This document shows positions 33,765-46,600 of a DNA stretch of 64,000 nt, one piece after another. The stretch's first letter is position 1; each line of letters begins with the position of its first letter. Made by a program: the position numbers and the translations under genes. A model generated the notes under the pieces. The model saw nothing but the letters and a program-made list of their open reading frames with translations, was not told where the DNA came from and did no database searches. Origin of the DNA: Basidiobolus ranarum (taxonomy: Eukaryota; Basidiobolomycota; Basidiobolomycetes; Basidiobolales); contig JASJQH010000002.1 in NCBI GenBank assembly GCA_040143965.1, forward strand, positions 1 through 64,000. The letters run 5' to 3'.

Positions 33765-34668
33765 CTAATAAGCGTATGCGCGAAGGATTTTAACATCTTC
33801 ATTGGGTCTAAATTTAAAGAATTACTGAGTAAACGATAGCTTTAGTGAAATAAGTGAAAATATTATATACCTATCACTTGAGTCGGTGGCAACAAGGCCC
33901 ATTCTTTTAACCACTTTCATACCCTCACTAACTCTACCAAATATAGTGTGTTTGCCTTAGGTGCGAATAGAAGGAGTTAGAATTGTGTGCTGAGTACTAG
34001 TATCGTAGTGTACTTACCATCGAGCCAAGGAGTGGGTGCTAAGGAAATGAAAAACTATACACTTCACGTCAGTGTATTACTTTATATTATTAACGTGTGA
34101 AAATATAACCTACTTGACTTCCGTTTGTGTTGGGGCCAGAATTAGCCATACTTAGAATACCAGCTCCAGTATGCTTGAGATTTCGCGTAATTTCATCTTC
34201 AAAAGTCTCTCTATTGAAAACTGGATAAGTATCAAAGTATTCAGATCCATGATATATAGAAGTATATTACCCGTAAATACTAGCACCTCCACGACCAGTT
34301 CCAGTAGGATCTCCTCCTTGAATCATGAAATCCTAATTCATAACTATTAAAACTTGATTTTATCTGTTTAGTTAACGGATAGCCACCACTTACAGAGATG
34401 ATCCTATGAAATTTGATGCCATTATAGTATCCTCGTTTAGCCTGAATTTAAAAAAGTCTACTAAGTAAGGGATCGACGTAATTGAATCTTTGTAGCATAC
34501 TGACCAACTCGTAGAAATTTTTGCAAGTTTTAGGAGCCTCATCCCAATAAAGTTCAAAGGTAATACTACCCTATATAAAAGTGAAAATGCTACTGTAAGA
34601 TATAGTAGTTACCAAATTGATAATTGTAAACATACCATTGAGGTTTCAAAAATGACACTTCCTTCCAT
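33765..34668 (-). CDS. Cyclophilin peptidyl-prolyl isomerase, PPIL1/CYP1 type
   Basis: Eight short exons encode about 156 residues. Cyclophilins interconvert cis and trans proline bonds; PPIL1 is a spliceosome component. The spliced protein has [36 protein letters not shown] (active-site Arg), [54 protein letters not shown] (Trp and His of the cyclosporin pocket), and a short end [13 protein letters not shown]. The order and spacing fit PPIL1 closely. An open frame just upstream (34876-34673) could supply a longer N-terminus through another splice, but the ATG at 34668 gives the usual length. It is divergent from the HD-domain gene, with 269 bp between starts. Confidence 0.9.
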
Positions 34669-34937
34669 TATATTATATTTGGGTACTTGAAAACGCGTCA
34701 AAATACAAATAAAACAGCACCTCTGGAGTTTGACTATCAAATTCCATCTTTTTTTTTAAACTGTTACGTGCTGTAAAATTGTTGTTTATATTTTGGTTTA
34801 ATATGGGCTTAGTATTGGACGATTCTGGTTTAGATAGCGCAGTAATACTACAATCAGAATAAGCCATCAGACTCACTGAATTTTTTGTTTATAACCAACT
34901 TAATTTTGACAGGAAATTTACTCTAGTACACTTGACC

Positions 34938-35879
34938 ATGTCTACTGTTAGAAAAGCCACTAGTTTTCTACAATTCTTTCACATTTGTGAAAAATTGAAG
35001 GTAAATATTTAATTAGATATCCTCGAGTTGAGTAAAGGAGATCAAATGTAAATTCATAATCCTAACTGAGTGAGGGTTTATTTAATAGAGAACCAAAAGA
35101 ACTGGATGGATTAAACGAGGTGTCAAAGAGCCTGAATCGATTGCAGATCACATGCATCGCATGTCAATAATGGCACTTCTTATAGAGGATAAAGGTGTCA
35201 ACCGTGATAGGTATAATAGATCACTTGCTTTAAATTAAATTTCACTGTTTTTGTGAGTCAATGATCATTAAAACTACCTTTTTTGGTTGTAGATGTGTAA
35301 AAATGGCCGCCGTTCACGATCTAGCCGAGGCAATTGTGGTATGAACCTTTCTAAATTTGTCTCTAGTTCTTTTTTAACGATAGTTTGTTTTTACAAAGGG
35401 TGATATCACTCCTCACTGTGGTGTGTCCAAAACAGACAAATATAAGCTGGAACATGTAAGTATCTATTGAATGAATTACTGCATGAATCCTATTTATCTA
35501 ATTTTTATAAAATAGGATGCTATGGTCAAGATGGTCGACACTCTTGGTAACTCTGAGCAAGCTCAAGAAATTTTCGAGCTATGGAAAGAATATGAGGAAG
35601 GTAGCACTTCCGAGGCATTGTTGGTCAAAGATTTAGATAAGTTTGAGATGATTGTTCAAGCAATAGAATATGAAAAATGTAAGTTGCATGCATCATAACA
35701 TTCATGTTTAGCCAAAACATTAATCAATATTCTATGTCTTTCTAGCTGACAACATTAGTCTTAATGAGTTTTTTGAATCAACTCGAGGAGTTTTCCAACA
35801 CCCTCAGGTCAAACAGTGGGTGGAGGAGTTGTATGCTGAGCGAGAGGCATCTTCAAAAATTGTTAGTCATACTGAGTAG
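34938..35879 (+). CDS. HD-domain 5'-deoxynucleotidase (HDDC2/YGK1-like)
   Basis: Six exons (34938-35000, 35089-35210, 35293-35338, 35399-35455, 35516-35678, 35746-35879) encode about 194 residues. HDDC2/YfbR-family enzymes dephosphorylate deoxynucleoside 5'-monophosphates. The metal ligands of the HD fold are seen: His in [17 protein letters not shown], the HD pair in [17 protein letters not shown], and Asp in [14 protein letters not shown]. The start [29 protein letters not shown] is typical of this family, and the end ([19 protein letters not shown]) matches too. Soluble, no targeting signal. Confidence 0.92.
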
Positions 35880-36150
35880 ATAGGGTAACATAAACAATAA
35901 AGCGATATTTTGAATTTATTGGTGGAGTATTCTTGAGCACTCGCTGTATTGATAGGAATTCCTCTATTTCCTACCTTTCCTATCAACATCCAAACAACCT
36001 ACAATTCACATCTTAAACATGCAAGTCATTAAAGAAATTAATCAATCAATTAATCGATCATGGCGGAAGTGGGAATACGAGGAGTACCGAAACATGTCAT
36101 CATATTGATAAATAAGAATTAAACTGAAGGGTATGATCGATTGATGCTGG

Positions 36151-39100
36151 TCATGATTCCTTTGAGCTTGATACAACATTCATGAATGCTTCCCGAAGCG
36201 ACGTTTCCGAGCCTAGTCAAACGGTTAGTTGTGGAGTCCTAAACGCAAGTCGGTCGTTGACCATTGTAACATTACCATAAATTGAGCTGAGATAGCGAAT
36301 CAGGTCTCGACATAGCTATTGATGGTTCATGGATTAGCATATCAAAATCAATGTTCAGGGTAAACTCCATATACATACGACTATTTCGTTGGCTTCATAA
36401 GCTTTCTGAACAAGTCGGACAGAGTACTACAGACAAAATGGTAAGCAAGAGGGAATAATATCATCAGTACATGGGAAATCGATACCTTGCTACTGACGGA
36501 CACTGGCTCCAAAGTCTGCAGCACAATAAGGTAGGATGTCGCAGTTTTTAGCTGGTCAGCATCAATGCATCGTTCAAATAATTCTTTTGGATTTCCCACT
36601 ACTGAAAATAAGTAGCCCCACAGAGCGACTTCTGTTTTACGGGCACATCTAACTACAATATCCAAGTATTGTGGGAAATGATTCAAAAACTGGACAACTA
36701 ATGGAAGTTCGGCATCTAATTTTGAAAAGTGAGGGTTTGCACCTTAAGATTCATGATAACCCATGAAGTACTTACCTTTACCCGGTGTTGCTGATGCATC
36801 TGCTTCATCCTCCAACACTTGATGTAGCAACACCTCTAGGCTGTGTGCAAAGTATTTTAACCGTTGGTAGCAAAGTGCATAGGCGACAGCCTCAGGTTCA
36901 AGTCTAAAGCAGCAATTTAGTAGGAATTGGAGATGTTCTCATGTTGAGAGATCAGTACCTTTTGGAAACAAAATGGCGAACAATATGGTGAAGGAAAAGG
37001 TGGCTCTGGTTGGTAAAAATTGGTGAGATTCTCACTGCATAGGTAAATAAAGAAATCCATTAGTTCCTACGTACTTTTGTTAACAATTTAAAGGATGCAA
37101 ATGGAGAGTGTATTGTGGAAGTGCTTTGCTCCAGACCGATAACAATTCCTTTTTCCAGTAAAATAGCTACAAATTCAAAATCATTGTTAATCCAATTTTG
37201 GTGGTTATGGTGCAAACGACTAATGCATACATCTCGGATAGAAGTCAAGAGAGAAACGAAACGATTCATCTTCACCCGATTCGGATATATCTAGACCAAC
37301 AGTGGTCTCCCCAGTGTCGTGTTTCATTATACTAACCCAGACCTGGAAGGTGTGAAAATCAACTTGGTGATGGGGTATATTGAAGTAAATGTTAAGCAAA
37401 ATACCTGGAAGGATTGGCCATCGTACGCCCACAATGAATTCTGATGGCTACCAATAGACTTGTTGGGGACATAGAAATACTCTACTCTATCGGAAAGTTT
37501 GCGTGCTTTATACTGGAATACGCCGTCAATCTAAAAACCTTCGTTTAGGAACCATCGGAGATGAGGTCAAACTGCATTCAACTTACCTCTTGAGGACTCG
37601 CGTATACCAGTTTTCCAGCTATGAGTATAATGATGGACGAATGTCTCGGGTCGTTAAAAGAGCCCTCTAATCCGATTTAGCAGATGAGTTAGGATTTGTG
37701 CGAGCAATTAGAAAGGAATAGCTTTCAATCTCGTGAATGAATGTCTTTACCAGTAGGTTTCTCTTGGAACCAGGTAATACATTGAACTCGCCCAGGCACG
37801 CTTATAACCCCTTCAAAGGAAATTTGTTGCAAAAGTTCGACTTCAAGAGAGCCATCTAGCAGGTGCAAAGTAGGTTTAGTTGGGTTGATTTCTGGAAACT
37901 GAGATGCCGGTGCGTACCAGATCGAATTGATATTCTGTAGTCATGAAGTATGTTATCCATGGTATAGACTAGGAGGGAGTCATCCATAATACTCAAATAA
38001 ATTACAGGCTTGGCCAATTTCTCACAGAATAGTAGATAGGAGTTATCTAGATTATTCTCCCTCGAGTAAAAACGTAGCTAGTAAGCACATCAGTCAATAA
38101 TGCTCAGTGTAGATATACAGGTATAAGTCTCCTCTAACCTCATGGGAATTGTCGTCAACCACATCACAAGCAACAATCAAGATTTTTTTATACCAAACCA
38201 GACCCCCGTGACAGACGAACTCTTGCTCCTTTGATGAGAATCCAAAGAAAATCAGTCCTGATATCCCGGAAATGTATACATGTTTGCACAATACCTGTAG
38301 CTGATCACCAAAAAGCTTCCATCTTCCGTTCGTCATGTTACAATGGGCGACACCGTATTTCCCAGCAATAGCAACGTATTTCCCGTCATAACTAATAGAT
38401 ACATACTAAAACCAGTTTAGTCTAATGAGATACCAAAGGAGAGAACACTCCCAGTTCATGACCAGAGATACCTTTATCGGCCAATTATCGGAGATGTAAG
38501 CGCTAGGGTACTAGAGTAAACAAACATTTAAAAAGCAGTTATGCAAAGGTAGGACGCAAGCGTATGTACTTGAATTGTTTGCCAAATCACATCTGGATTT
38601 AGTCCTTCTATTTCTTGGTCTACTTTGTTGTATAGGTAAAGCCTATCATCCATCTGCAATAATGCGTGTCGTACATTGTCCTATATGAAAGTTAAGTTTA
38701 ATAATGCTTATCTTAGTTAAGAACGAATGAATGATTAAAGAGTACGGGACTATGGAAGCCAGTAACTGCAGATTTCGCGATGGGAAGAATGTAAAATTTG
38801 TCAATAACACCTACAAAAAAGCATTAGCATGAGCTTTAGTGTGTTATGAAGTCTCCTCTTCTCAATTACCGTCTTCTAAAGATATGTTTTGTAATATGAA
38901 GAGCTCTTGATTGCTTGGGCTCCAGAACTAAGGAAAATAGTTTCCACGACGCGTGATTAGTAGAACAATCAGGGCAATAGGATAAGTGTGGTATCTACCA
39001 ATTGGTGAACTCCGTTGAAAAAGTCATCTTGAAAATTCCCTGATCTATATGAGAAAGAATAAGAGATTTCGAACTGTAATAAATAAGCTTGTGTAAATAC

Positions 39101-40668
39101 TTGGCATACAATAATGTGAGACTGTCTTCGGAGATGGTACTGAAAAGAAGGCGACCAAAAACACTCCAAAGCGAGACTCCATGGTGCGCCCAACCAACAG
39201 CAAGCATATAGCCATCGCTGGACCAGGAAAGGGATGTAACCTTACTGAGATGTGCAGGCTATTAAGGTATAACAAATTGATAGGTTACTCATGTTGAGAT
39301 GGCACTTAATACAAAAGGATATCTGTTATATTTTTAGGAAAGAGCGTATGCGACAAAGAAACTGAGCTCTTATCGAGAACTGAGTAGCAGAGAACAGTGC
39401 CACTGATTTGGAAGAAATAGGTTATTAATGGATATTGACATGTATATCATTATTGACTAAAACAAACCCTTCAGTTCCTATCGCTACCAGACCAAATTTC
39501 CGATTCAATGTAATAGCTGTAGCTCTTCCTTTATTGTCTTCGCCAACATCATTATAAAGACAACATCCATGCCATTCCTTATCGTCCTGGAATAAATCGC
39601 TTTAGCCAGAATGCTTCTTAACAATCGTAATGAAAATGAACCACTACCTGCTTTGATTTTTTATAGGTCAAATATGCTTCTCCATTCGAAGTTATCCAGC
39701 AAAAGATATCCATAAATTTGTCGTAGACAATGTTGTGTATATGACAATCTGAATATTTCAAAATTAGATTCATGTGTATTACAGCTGCTGCGTTTAGAGA
39801 CCAAAACAAACATGACAAACCTATATGCGGAGGAAGGAAGTCTAGTTGATCAAAAAGAGTAGGCTCCTTGGTGTCAGAACCATCAAACCAGTCAATGTAT
39901 CGAATGGCAGATCGGGCTTTCTCGCATACAATCAGCTCTTCATTTGTTGGTACAGCGCTAGAGTGGTTGACCATGTTACTATATAATCTAGAGTTTCGGA
40001 TTCTGAAGTCCATATAAACATACCATTCTACGCCACTTGTTAATTGTTTACTTTGATGAAACCGCATACTTAGCGACATTATTCCGTTGCCGTGACCAGG
40101 TCCAGTCACATATGAGTGCACTGCATCAAACCGGTACTGATATACGTAGCTACTATTTGCCACAATTTGATAAAAGAGAAAAAACATGTCGATGGTCTAT
40201 ACAAATTAAAATTAGCATCTGATTTTCTTTATGAAGAATTTCATATTAAGTAGAAGTAGAAGCTTACCAATATAACTATCATTGTAGAATCTGGCTTCCA
40301 AAATATATCCTGATTGAGCCCATATTGCTCGATTGACTCTTCAGTTCTAACAATCTTGGCAACCATAGCGGTAGGCTTTTTGATTCAGATAAAATAATAA
40401 GCAGGCAAAAGGTTTAGTAAAGTCCATATTCTCAGTGAATTTGTACCTAAACGATGTGGGTTTAAAATCAAGTCACCTTAGTTGTCCAAAGAGCGAGTGA
40501 TTTCGCCGTTAAAGTTGCAAATAATACTCCATTACTATTTCGTTTAAGTGAAAGTAAAGATTCATCTAGAGAGCCTCCTACAGTTTGCCCTTCTCGTGTT
40601 GCAGTTATTTCTTTTTCGAGAGGAGCTATGTTTGATATGACTTTTGCAGAGCCGTAGACCCAGTACAT
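36151..40668 (-). CDS. RIC1: RIC1 homologue, subunit of the Ric1-Rgp1 exchange factor for Ypt6/Rab6
   Basis: A large multi-exon gene (more than a dozen exons; not all junctions solved). Ric1-Rgp1 activates Ypt6/Rab6 for endosome-to-Golgi traffic. Exon 1 (40668-40477) starts MYWVYGSAKV and exon 2 (40375-40268) reads YGLNQDIFWKPDSTMIVIL, matching the WD-repeat start of RIC1. Exon 3 begins at 40196. The middle codes beta-propeller-like repeats (e.g. GDQLQVLCKHV, GLVWYKKILIVACDVVDD). The C-terminal part has the RIC1 signature FPQYLDIVVRCARKTEVALWGYLFSVVGNPKELFE and LKTATSYLIVLQ, then YSVRLVQKAYEANEIV and LCRDLIRYLSSIYG. The predicted end is GSETSLREAFMNVVSSSKES before TGA at 36151-36153, so it lacks the long extension of the animal proteins. 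Gene identity is firm; exact exon ends in 36.7-40.2 kb are not. Confidence 0.85.
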
Positions 40669-41136
40669 GCTGTTCAAGTCAGTTATAAAGAGCTACAAAG
40701 ACGTGAATAGAGCTATGAATTTCGGGATTGTAGGCGACGCGTAGTGACGAGATTCACAACGGTTAAGTATAGATATGTTTTAAGGTCAATATAGTTAATT
40801 TTAGATAGATAGTCAATTTACTTATGCCAATCAAATAGAAAATCCCCAAAACAGTAGCTGTCACGGAAGTGATTGATCTTGATAAAACCAAGTTAAAAAG
40901 GACTCTTACACTTCAAAGAATCGTACACAAGACACGAACAGTTTCGTCACTAATTCAATGAGGAATATTTTACTTATATAAGTTAGGATAATTAATCCAA
41001 CAATACGTAGAATCTAATATATATATAATCAGGATAAACAAAAATGAAGCGACAATCAACAGAAACTGTTAGTTTCGGGGAAATACATAATGCAGGTTAG
41101 ATAAATTGCTGATGAATGTGAAGTAAAGTACGGCTC
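40669..41136. other. Spacer between 7TM-RGS and RIC1 genes
   Basis: AT-rich, with no coding frame or repeat supported. It holds the RIC1 promoter and the 7TM-RGS 3' flank. Confidence 0.5.
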
Positions 41137-42588
41137 TTAGGCTGCATGATGAAGATTCATAGGGAAGCGAAGATACACTTCGTAGTATAGGCTATCTAGC
41201 ACTTCTTCTTTAGCTTGATCAAACATCGTTAGCGTGTAATTCTTTCCACCAACCGCGTCTCGAAGGTTAGACACCATCTCACACGGAATGTTTATTTCGA
41301 GTAAGCTACCTGGAAGAAAGAATTTCTCATAAAATCGTTGATAGTATGGCGCTAGATCACTAGGCACCATGATTTGTTCTGTTAAAGACTCAATAGTTCG
41401 AGCAATGCTGATATTCGCTGGCGTAATTGTCTGTTTAACGCTAGAATGTGGATAAGATAAGCAGGTAGCAATTTGCGGTGAGGTATAGCTAATATGTGCA
41501 GGACTAGGTGGAGTTACGGAGGAATTCATAGACCAACTGACTTTTGAATTCCCTGCTGCTTTTCCCGTAATTATTTCTGATTCTGAGTTTGAGATGGCGA
41601 CCAGACTTAGTTTCTTCAGATCTTGATAAGCCTCCAAGAATAGAACGTTTTCGACACAAAGACATTCCATAGCAGTTTGCTTGAAATTTTCGAAAAATGA
41701 CCAATCTAGAAGTTTCATGCAAAATTCCTCTTTGACCTGAATGTAATCGAATTGCGCTGGAGGACGGTCAGTCCACTTGAGAGAAAAAAAGATTGGTAGA
41801 CAGATAGAAATAAAATGAATCAGTAGAATAACCAACACTGGCAAAAGAACAAGGTAAGGGGAAGGATTCTTGTGATAAAAACGGTAAAAGAAGTCAATCC
41901 CTAAACCCAGAGCCACCACTATGGTGGAGAAAAGAAAATCACGACGAATACTATAAGCATGATTTAAAGACCATAACTTAAATATCAGTGTGGGACAAAA
42001 GAATACTAAATAGCACAGGATACCTAAGTAAAGAGGGTAGAACTCCCAAGTGAAAGTGTGACTGGTCTTCACGAGAGATAACGGAAGTTCAGATTGATGT
42101 TGAATCAGTGCTATGCCAATAATGCTTACTAAAAGAATAAGAAGGAATAAAAAAGTTAGCAACTTGTCTGTAGAGTTTTCCCTTTGTCTTCGACTGGCTT
42201 GTGGAACCTCCTTAATAGTTAAGCATGACAAAAGATCCAGTGTTCCAAATAACAGTCCACAAGACCTAAGCTTTGACGTGCTAGCACGAAGTAGTAGGAT
42301 TAAACGTAAAGCGCGCAAGCCAATAGTTCCAAGAACCAGAGCAATTAGGAAGTATGGAAGCCACAAGCACAAAAAACTGGGGGTGTCTTCACGAAAAGGA
42401 ATCCAGAGAAGTAACAGCGAACTAAGCAATCCACAAGCACAAGCAGTCACTAAGCTAAGTATTTGACTGTGCTGCGATCGATCGGGTTTAATATCACGAC
42501 GGTAAAATATGGCAGATGTAACGATAAAAAACAGAAAATTTCCACCAGCTAAGATGCAAAAAACAATCAACTGTACTGTATTGAGCAT
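41137..42588 (-). CDS. Seven-transmembrane protein with C-terminal RGS domain
   Basis: A single exon of 483 residues, unusual among its intron-rich neighbours. Seven hydrophobic segments lie at about residues 5-27, 43-63, 74-98, 143-162, 183-205, 218-236 and 245-270. The soluble C-terminus holds an RGS domain in two parts: EEFCMKLLDWSFFENFKQTAMECLCVENVLFLEAYQDLKK (about 287-327) and PYYQRFYEKFFLPGSLLEINIP...LRDAV...FDQAKEEVLDSLYYEVYLRF (about 413-475). An insert of about 85 residues, rich in Ser, Thr and Pro, separates them. RGS domains speed GTP hydrolysis by G-alpha; 7TM-RGS fusions occur in plants (AtRGS1), amoebae and some fungi. The ligand is unknown. The E-N-x-x-F pattern and final helix support a real RGS fold. 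Confidence 0.8.
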   Translation of the reverse strand: MLNTVQLIVFCILAGGNFLFFIVTSAIFYRRDIKPDRSQHSQILSLVTACACGLLSSLLLLWIPFREDTPSFLCLWLPYFLIALVLGTIGLRALRLILLLRASTSKLRSCGLLFGTLDLLSCLTIKEVPQASRRQRENSTDKLLTFLFLLILLVSIIGIALIQHQSELPLSLVKTSHTFTWEFYPLYLGILCYLVFFCPTLIFKLWSLNHAYSIRRDFLFSTIVVALGLGIDFFYRFYHKNPSPYLVLLPVLVILLIHFISICLPIFFSLKWTDRPPAQFDYIQVKEEFCMKLLDWSFFENFKQTAMECLCVENVLFLEAYQDLKKLSLVAISNSESEIITGKAAGNSKVSWSMNSSVTPPSPAHISYTSPQIATCLSYPHSSVKQTITPANISIARTIESLTEQIMVPSDLAPYYQRFYEKFFLPGSLLEINIPCEMVSNLRDAVGGKNYTLTMFDQAKEEVLDSLYYEVYLRFPMNLHHAA

Positions 42589-43606
42589 TGTGGAGCCAAA
42601 GTGGAACGAATCCTTTTGACTATAGTTTTCGTCTTTTTGATCAGAAGTTAGATGAGGAAACGGAACGAGTAATGAACTGTTACGAGGTGCCCAGTAATAT
42701 ATGAGGACAGTGTTAGGAAATACTTTCAGAGTTATTACTGCCCGAATATTTTCCGAGTCTTTATATTAGTCATTGTCGCGTAAGAGACAAAGAAACTTAT
42801 GCTGTACAGCTGTTGATCTTTGACAATGAACGGTGTGATACATGTATACAGTGATACACATATACAATGCATATTACAATCCTAACTCCAGTAACAATTA
42901 CCTCAACTTTTGTTGTGGTGCTAATACCTGTGCATATCACTGGCCTAATGGATCCTTGAACAATTAATCACGAAAGGTTGTTGATCATGCCTAACCGTCG
43001 TCATGCCATCGTTGGATAGTACATGTCGGTATACACCGATATAGTAATTCTGCGCTACTTAACCTTGCGATTGATTGTGTCGAAGTTACTATCTCTAAAT
43101 GAAGCCTGGACAAAGATGGCTTAGCATATATATATATATACTTGTATGTTTACTCTTATGGCTTGCATACTCATGTATATTTTCGAATAGGCAAGTTAAT
43201 AATCGCTAACCTGACAGAAAATATAATGTCCGGTCCTATCCAGGTTAAATAGAACCGAGTCTGATTTTTCTCCACTCCATTTGTTCATGTGCACAAGTGA
43301 TTTAGAATTTTTTAATCACGTTTGGCTTAATCTATACCAATAATAAGCCTCAATAGTTAGTTCACCGGCTAATAATTTGATATATTATTTTAGCATAAGC
43401 AATGGGCCTACCAATAAGATACCAGACCAGTCATCAGGGTTTGGTACAATTTCGGAGTCCAGGGAACGAAGCTTTTTCACCTGTGTTAAAGCTCCCTTTT
43501 AACTAAACAGCCTTTTTTTTTCGCATATCCACTCCTTTTCTTCTTATTTTCTTTCGCTCCTTCTTTTAGAACCTTTGTTATTAAGAATCTAGCGAATTAG
43601 AACATT
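42589..43606. other. Divergent intergenic interval, 1 kb
   Basis: Between the 7TM-RGS and SPT5 genes. It holds a TA microsatellite (about 43125-43142) and pyrimidine-rich sequence (43493-43570) just before SPT5. No gene is supported. Confidence 0.5.
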
Positions 43607-46600
43607 ATGGCGAGAGGAAAACGCGACCATCGTGAGGAAGAAGACGATGATCTAGAGCAAGATCGTCGTTATGACGAGGAGGACGAGGAGGAAGAAGAAG
43701 AAGAAAATACTGTAAGTTTTATAGAAATAGTTACTTTTCTCTTGATCGTGCATTAAGTGCCATTTTGAATTTTAACTCTAAACCATTTTACTCTCGCGCA
43801 AAATAGCGTCATAAAAAAAAGAAACCTAGAAATATGTTTTTGGATATGGAAGCCGAAGTTGACGACGATGAAGAAGAAGATTACGAAGATGACGATGAAT
43901 TTGGCAAAGAAGGTTCAGTATCTACGTTCTCGTATTACTTCGTGTAAATGATCCTTCGTCTAATCTAGTTGATTCTCTCTTATTTGTAGATGGTTTCATC
44001 CAAGAGGATTATCATGAGGAGGCAGGCGACGAAAGTTCTCATCGTGCTGCCCGACACAGAGATCTTGATCGTAGAAGTCGAAAGGTTGAAGAGATAGACG
44101 CAGAAGAAGTGGCAGCTCGCTTACAAACAAAATATGGAAGGAGTAATAATCGCGGGGTTTATAGAGGAGACACTGAACATGTTCCTCAACGCTTCCTTGT
44201 ACCCAGTGTTGAAGATCCTAATTTATGGATGATCAAGTGCAAGGTGAATATTTAATCGTTGTCGTAAATGATATATATTCCAATGCTTACAAATATACGT
44301 TTATTTTAGCCAGGAAAAGAAAGAGATATTATCATGACTATGATGAAGAGATGCTTTGACAAAGAATTGACTGATAATCCACTCCAGATCATTTCAGCCT
44401 TTGCTAGAGACTCTTTAAAAGGATATGTTTACGTTGAAGCACGTAAGCAGGCCCATGTTCAACAGGTATGTCATTACACATCGTTACTTACCTACGGATT
44501 CTTATTCTGTTTTTCTTAGGCTGTGGATAAAATTACGGATCTATTTGCATTCAAATTGACACTCGTTCCTATCGGCGAAATGGTGGATGTTATCAATGTC
44601 CAGAAAAAGGAAGCCGAACTTATTCCCGGCGGATGGGTTCGAGTCAAGAGAGGAAAATATGCCGGTGATTTGGCACAGGTAAGTTTCTTTTGAATTTATT
44701 CAATAACTTGCAGTAAACCAACCAACATCATTTAGATTCTTGAGATTGCTGATACTCAAGAGAGTGTTAGAGTCAAACTGATTCCCCGTCTCGATCTTAC
44801 GCAAGAAAAGGTAAAAGCGGACTATAGATTGTATTATACCTATCTTCTCTCTTACAATAAATCCAATAGACTGATCCATTTGGAAAGAAGAAATCCTCTT
44901 CCGCACCCTCTGGATTTCGTCCACCTCAAAAACTATTTAATCCGAAAGATGTTGAGTAAGTGGCGTTATAAGCTGTTGAATTCTAAACATCTCACTAACA
45001 ATCTCTTCTATGCAGAAAACTTGACAGATCCAAGCCCGTCTTTCCTAAGCCTAAAGGATACTTTTTATATGGTAGTGAAATGTTCAAAGAAGGATACCTT
45101 GAAAAAGACATGAAAATCAGTAGCTTGGTAATTGATTGACTTCTACATTATTTGCTGCTTACATTCTTAACTTTTTATTAATTATATAGGTTACCGACTT
45201 TGTAAATCCTACTTTGGATGAAATCACTCGCTTTACCAATGGTGGTGCCGATGATGAACGTGGTGGTAGGATGACTGTGTTACTTAGATTTGGAACTCTA
45301 AATACTGATATTGTTTTTAACTTAAGGGTTGGATTTATCTACCTTGGGAAATACTGGAATTGTGGCCCAATTCCAACCTGGCGACCATGTTGAAGTTACT
45401 GAGGGTGACCTTATAAATTTACACGGTGTTGTCGAGTCTGTTGAAAATGATATTGTGACCATTATTCCCCAAGATCGCCGGTTGTTAGAAGTATGTTTCC
45501 CTCCTTAATTCTCGGATATCTAGAATTTCATATTGAAACTCTGTTTTCATTTTAGGAACATCTAAAATTCCCGGCTAGACAGTTGCGGAAACGCTTTGCT
45601 CAGGGTGACCATGTGAAGGTGATTAATGGTCGCTTTAGTGGAGAAACCGGATTGATTGTCAAAGTAGAGGATAATGTCGTAACTATGTTATCTGATATTA
45701 GCTTAACTGAGGTAATTATTACACACTTGATTAATTTTCGCGCCCATATAACCTAACTTGAGGTTTTCTCCAGGTTACTGTATTCTCGAAAGATTTGCGT
45801 GAAGCAGCTGAAGTTACTTCTGGTGTTAGTGGTGTTGGCAGTCATGAATTGCATGACTTCGTACAATTAGAGTAAGTATGGTTTTTAATAAGTACAAATG
45901 ACCCTATCTTAATATAGAGACTAACATGAAATGATAGTCCTCAAACTGTGGGAGTTATCACAAAAATCGATCGTGATACATGTCGTATTCTTGACCAGAA
46001 CGGAAATGTTAGGAATATTCAACCCCATCAAATTAGTGCCAGCCGTGACTCTAGAAGAGCTGTTGCTGTTGATTCCCAGGGTAATAATATCCGTGTCGGT
46101 GATCAAGTCAAAGAAATCGACGGCGAGGTAATAACGGAATGAGGGTTAGCATTTCTAGTATGTGAGTAATTAAATTATTGAATATTTAGATGCGACAAGG
46201 CACTGTATTACACCTTTATCGTTTCTTTGTTTTTCTGAGATCACGAGAAATACTAGAAAACGGTGGTGTATTTGTAGCTCGTACACGCCAGCTACTTAGT
46301 ACCAGTTCAAAACCTGGACAAAGGGTAAGTTATTGCTATTTGACTTATTGAGGGGACACCTTTTAATTTCCGATTTTTGTAAACATTTTTTAGCAAAGCA
46401 GTACTACGCTTAATCCTAATGTTCTTAATAATTTTGCTATTCCGACTGCTCCCCGAGGACGTGGACGCGGTAGAGGTGGTATGATGGGACGTGGACGAGG
46501 TGGTAGAGATAAATTGATTTCCCAAACTGTCACTGTTATCAGTGGACCTTACAAAGGCTACCTTGGCATCGTTAAAGATACTACTGACGATCAGGCTCGA

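Noticed and set aside
34673-34876. Open frame upstream of the cyclophilin start
   Set aside because: Could be an extra exon, but no conserved sequence supports it and the ATG at 34668 gives a complete PPIL1-length protein.
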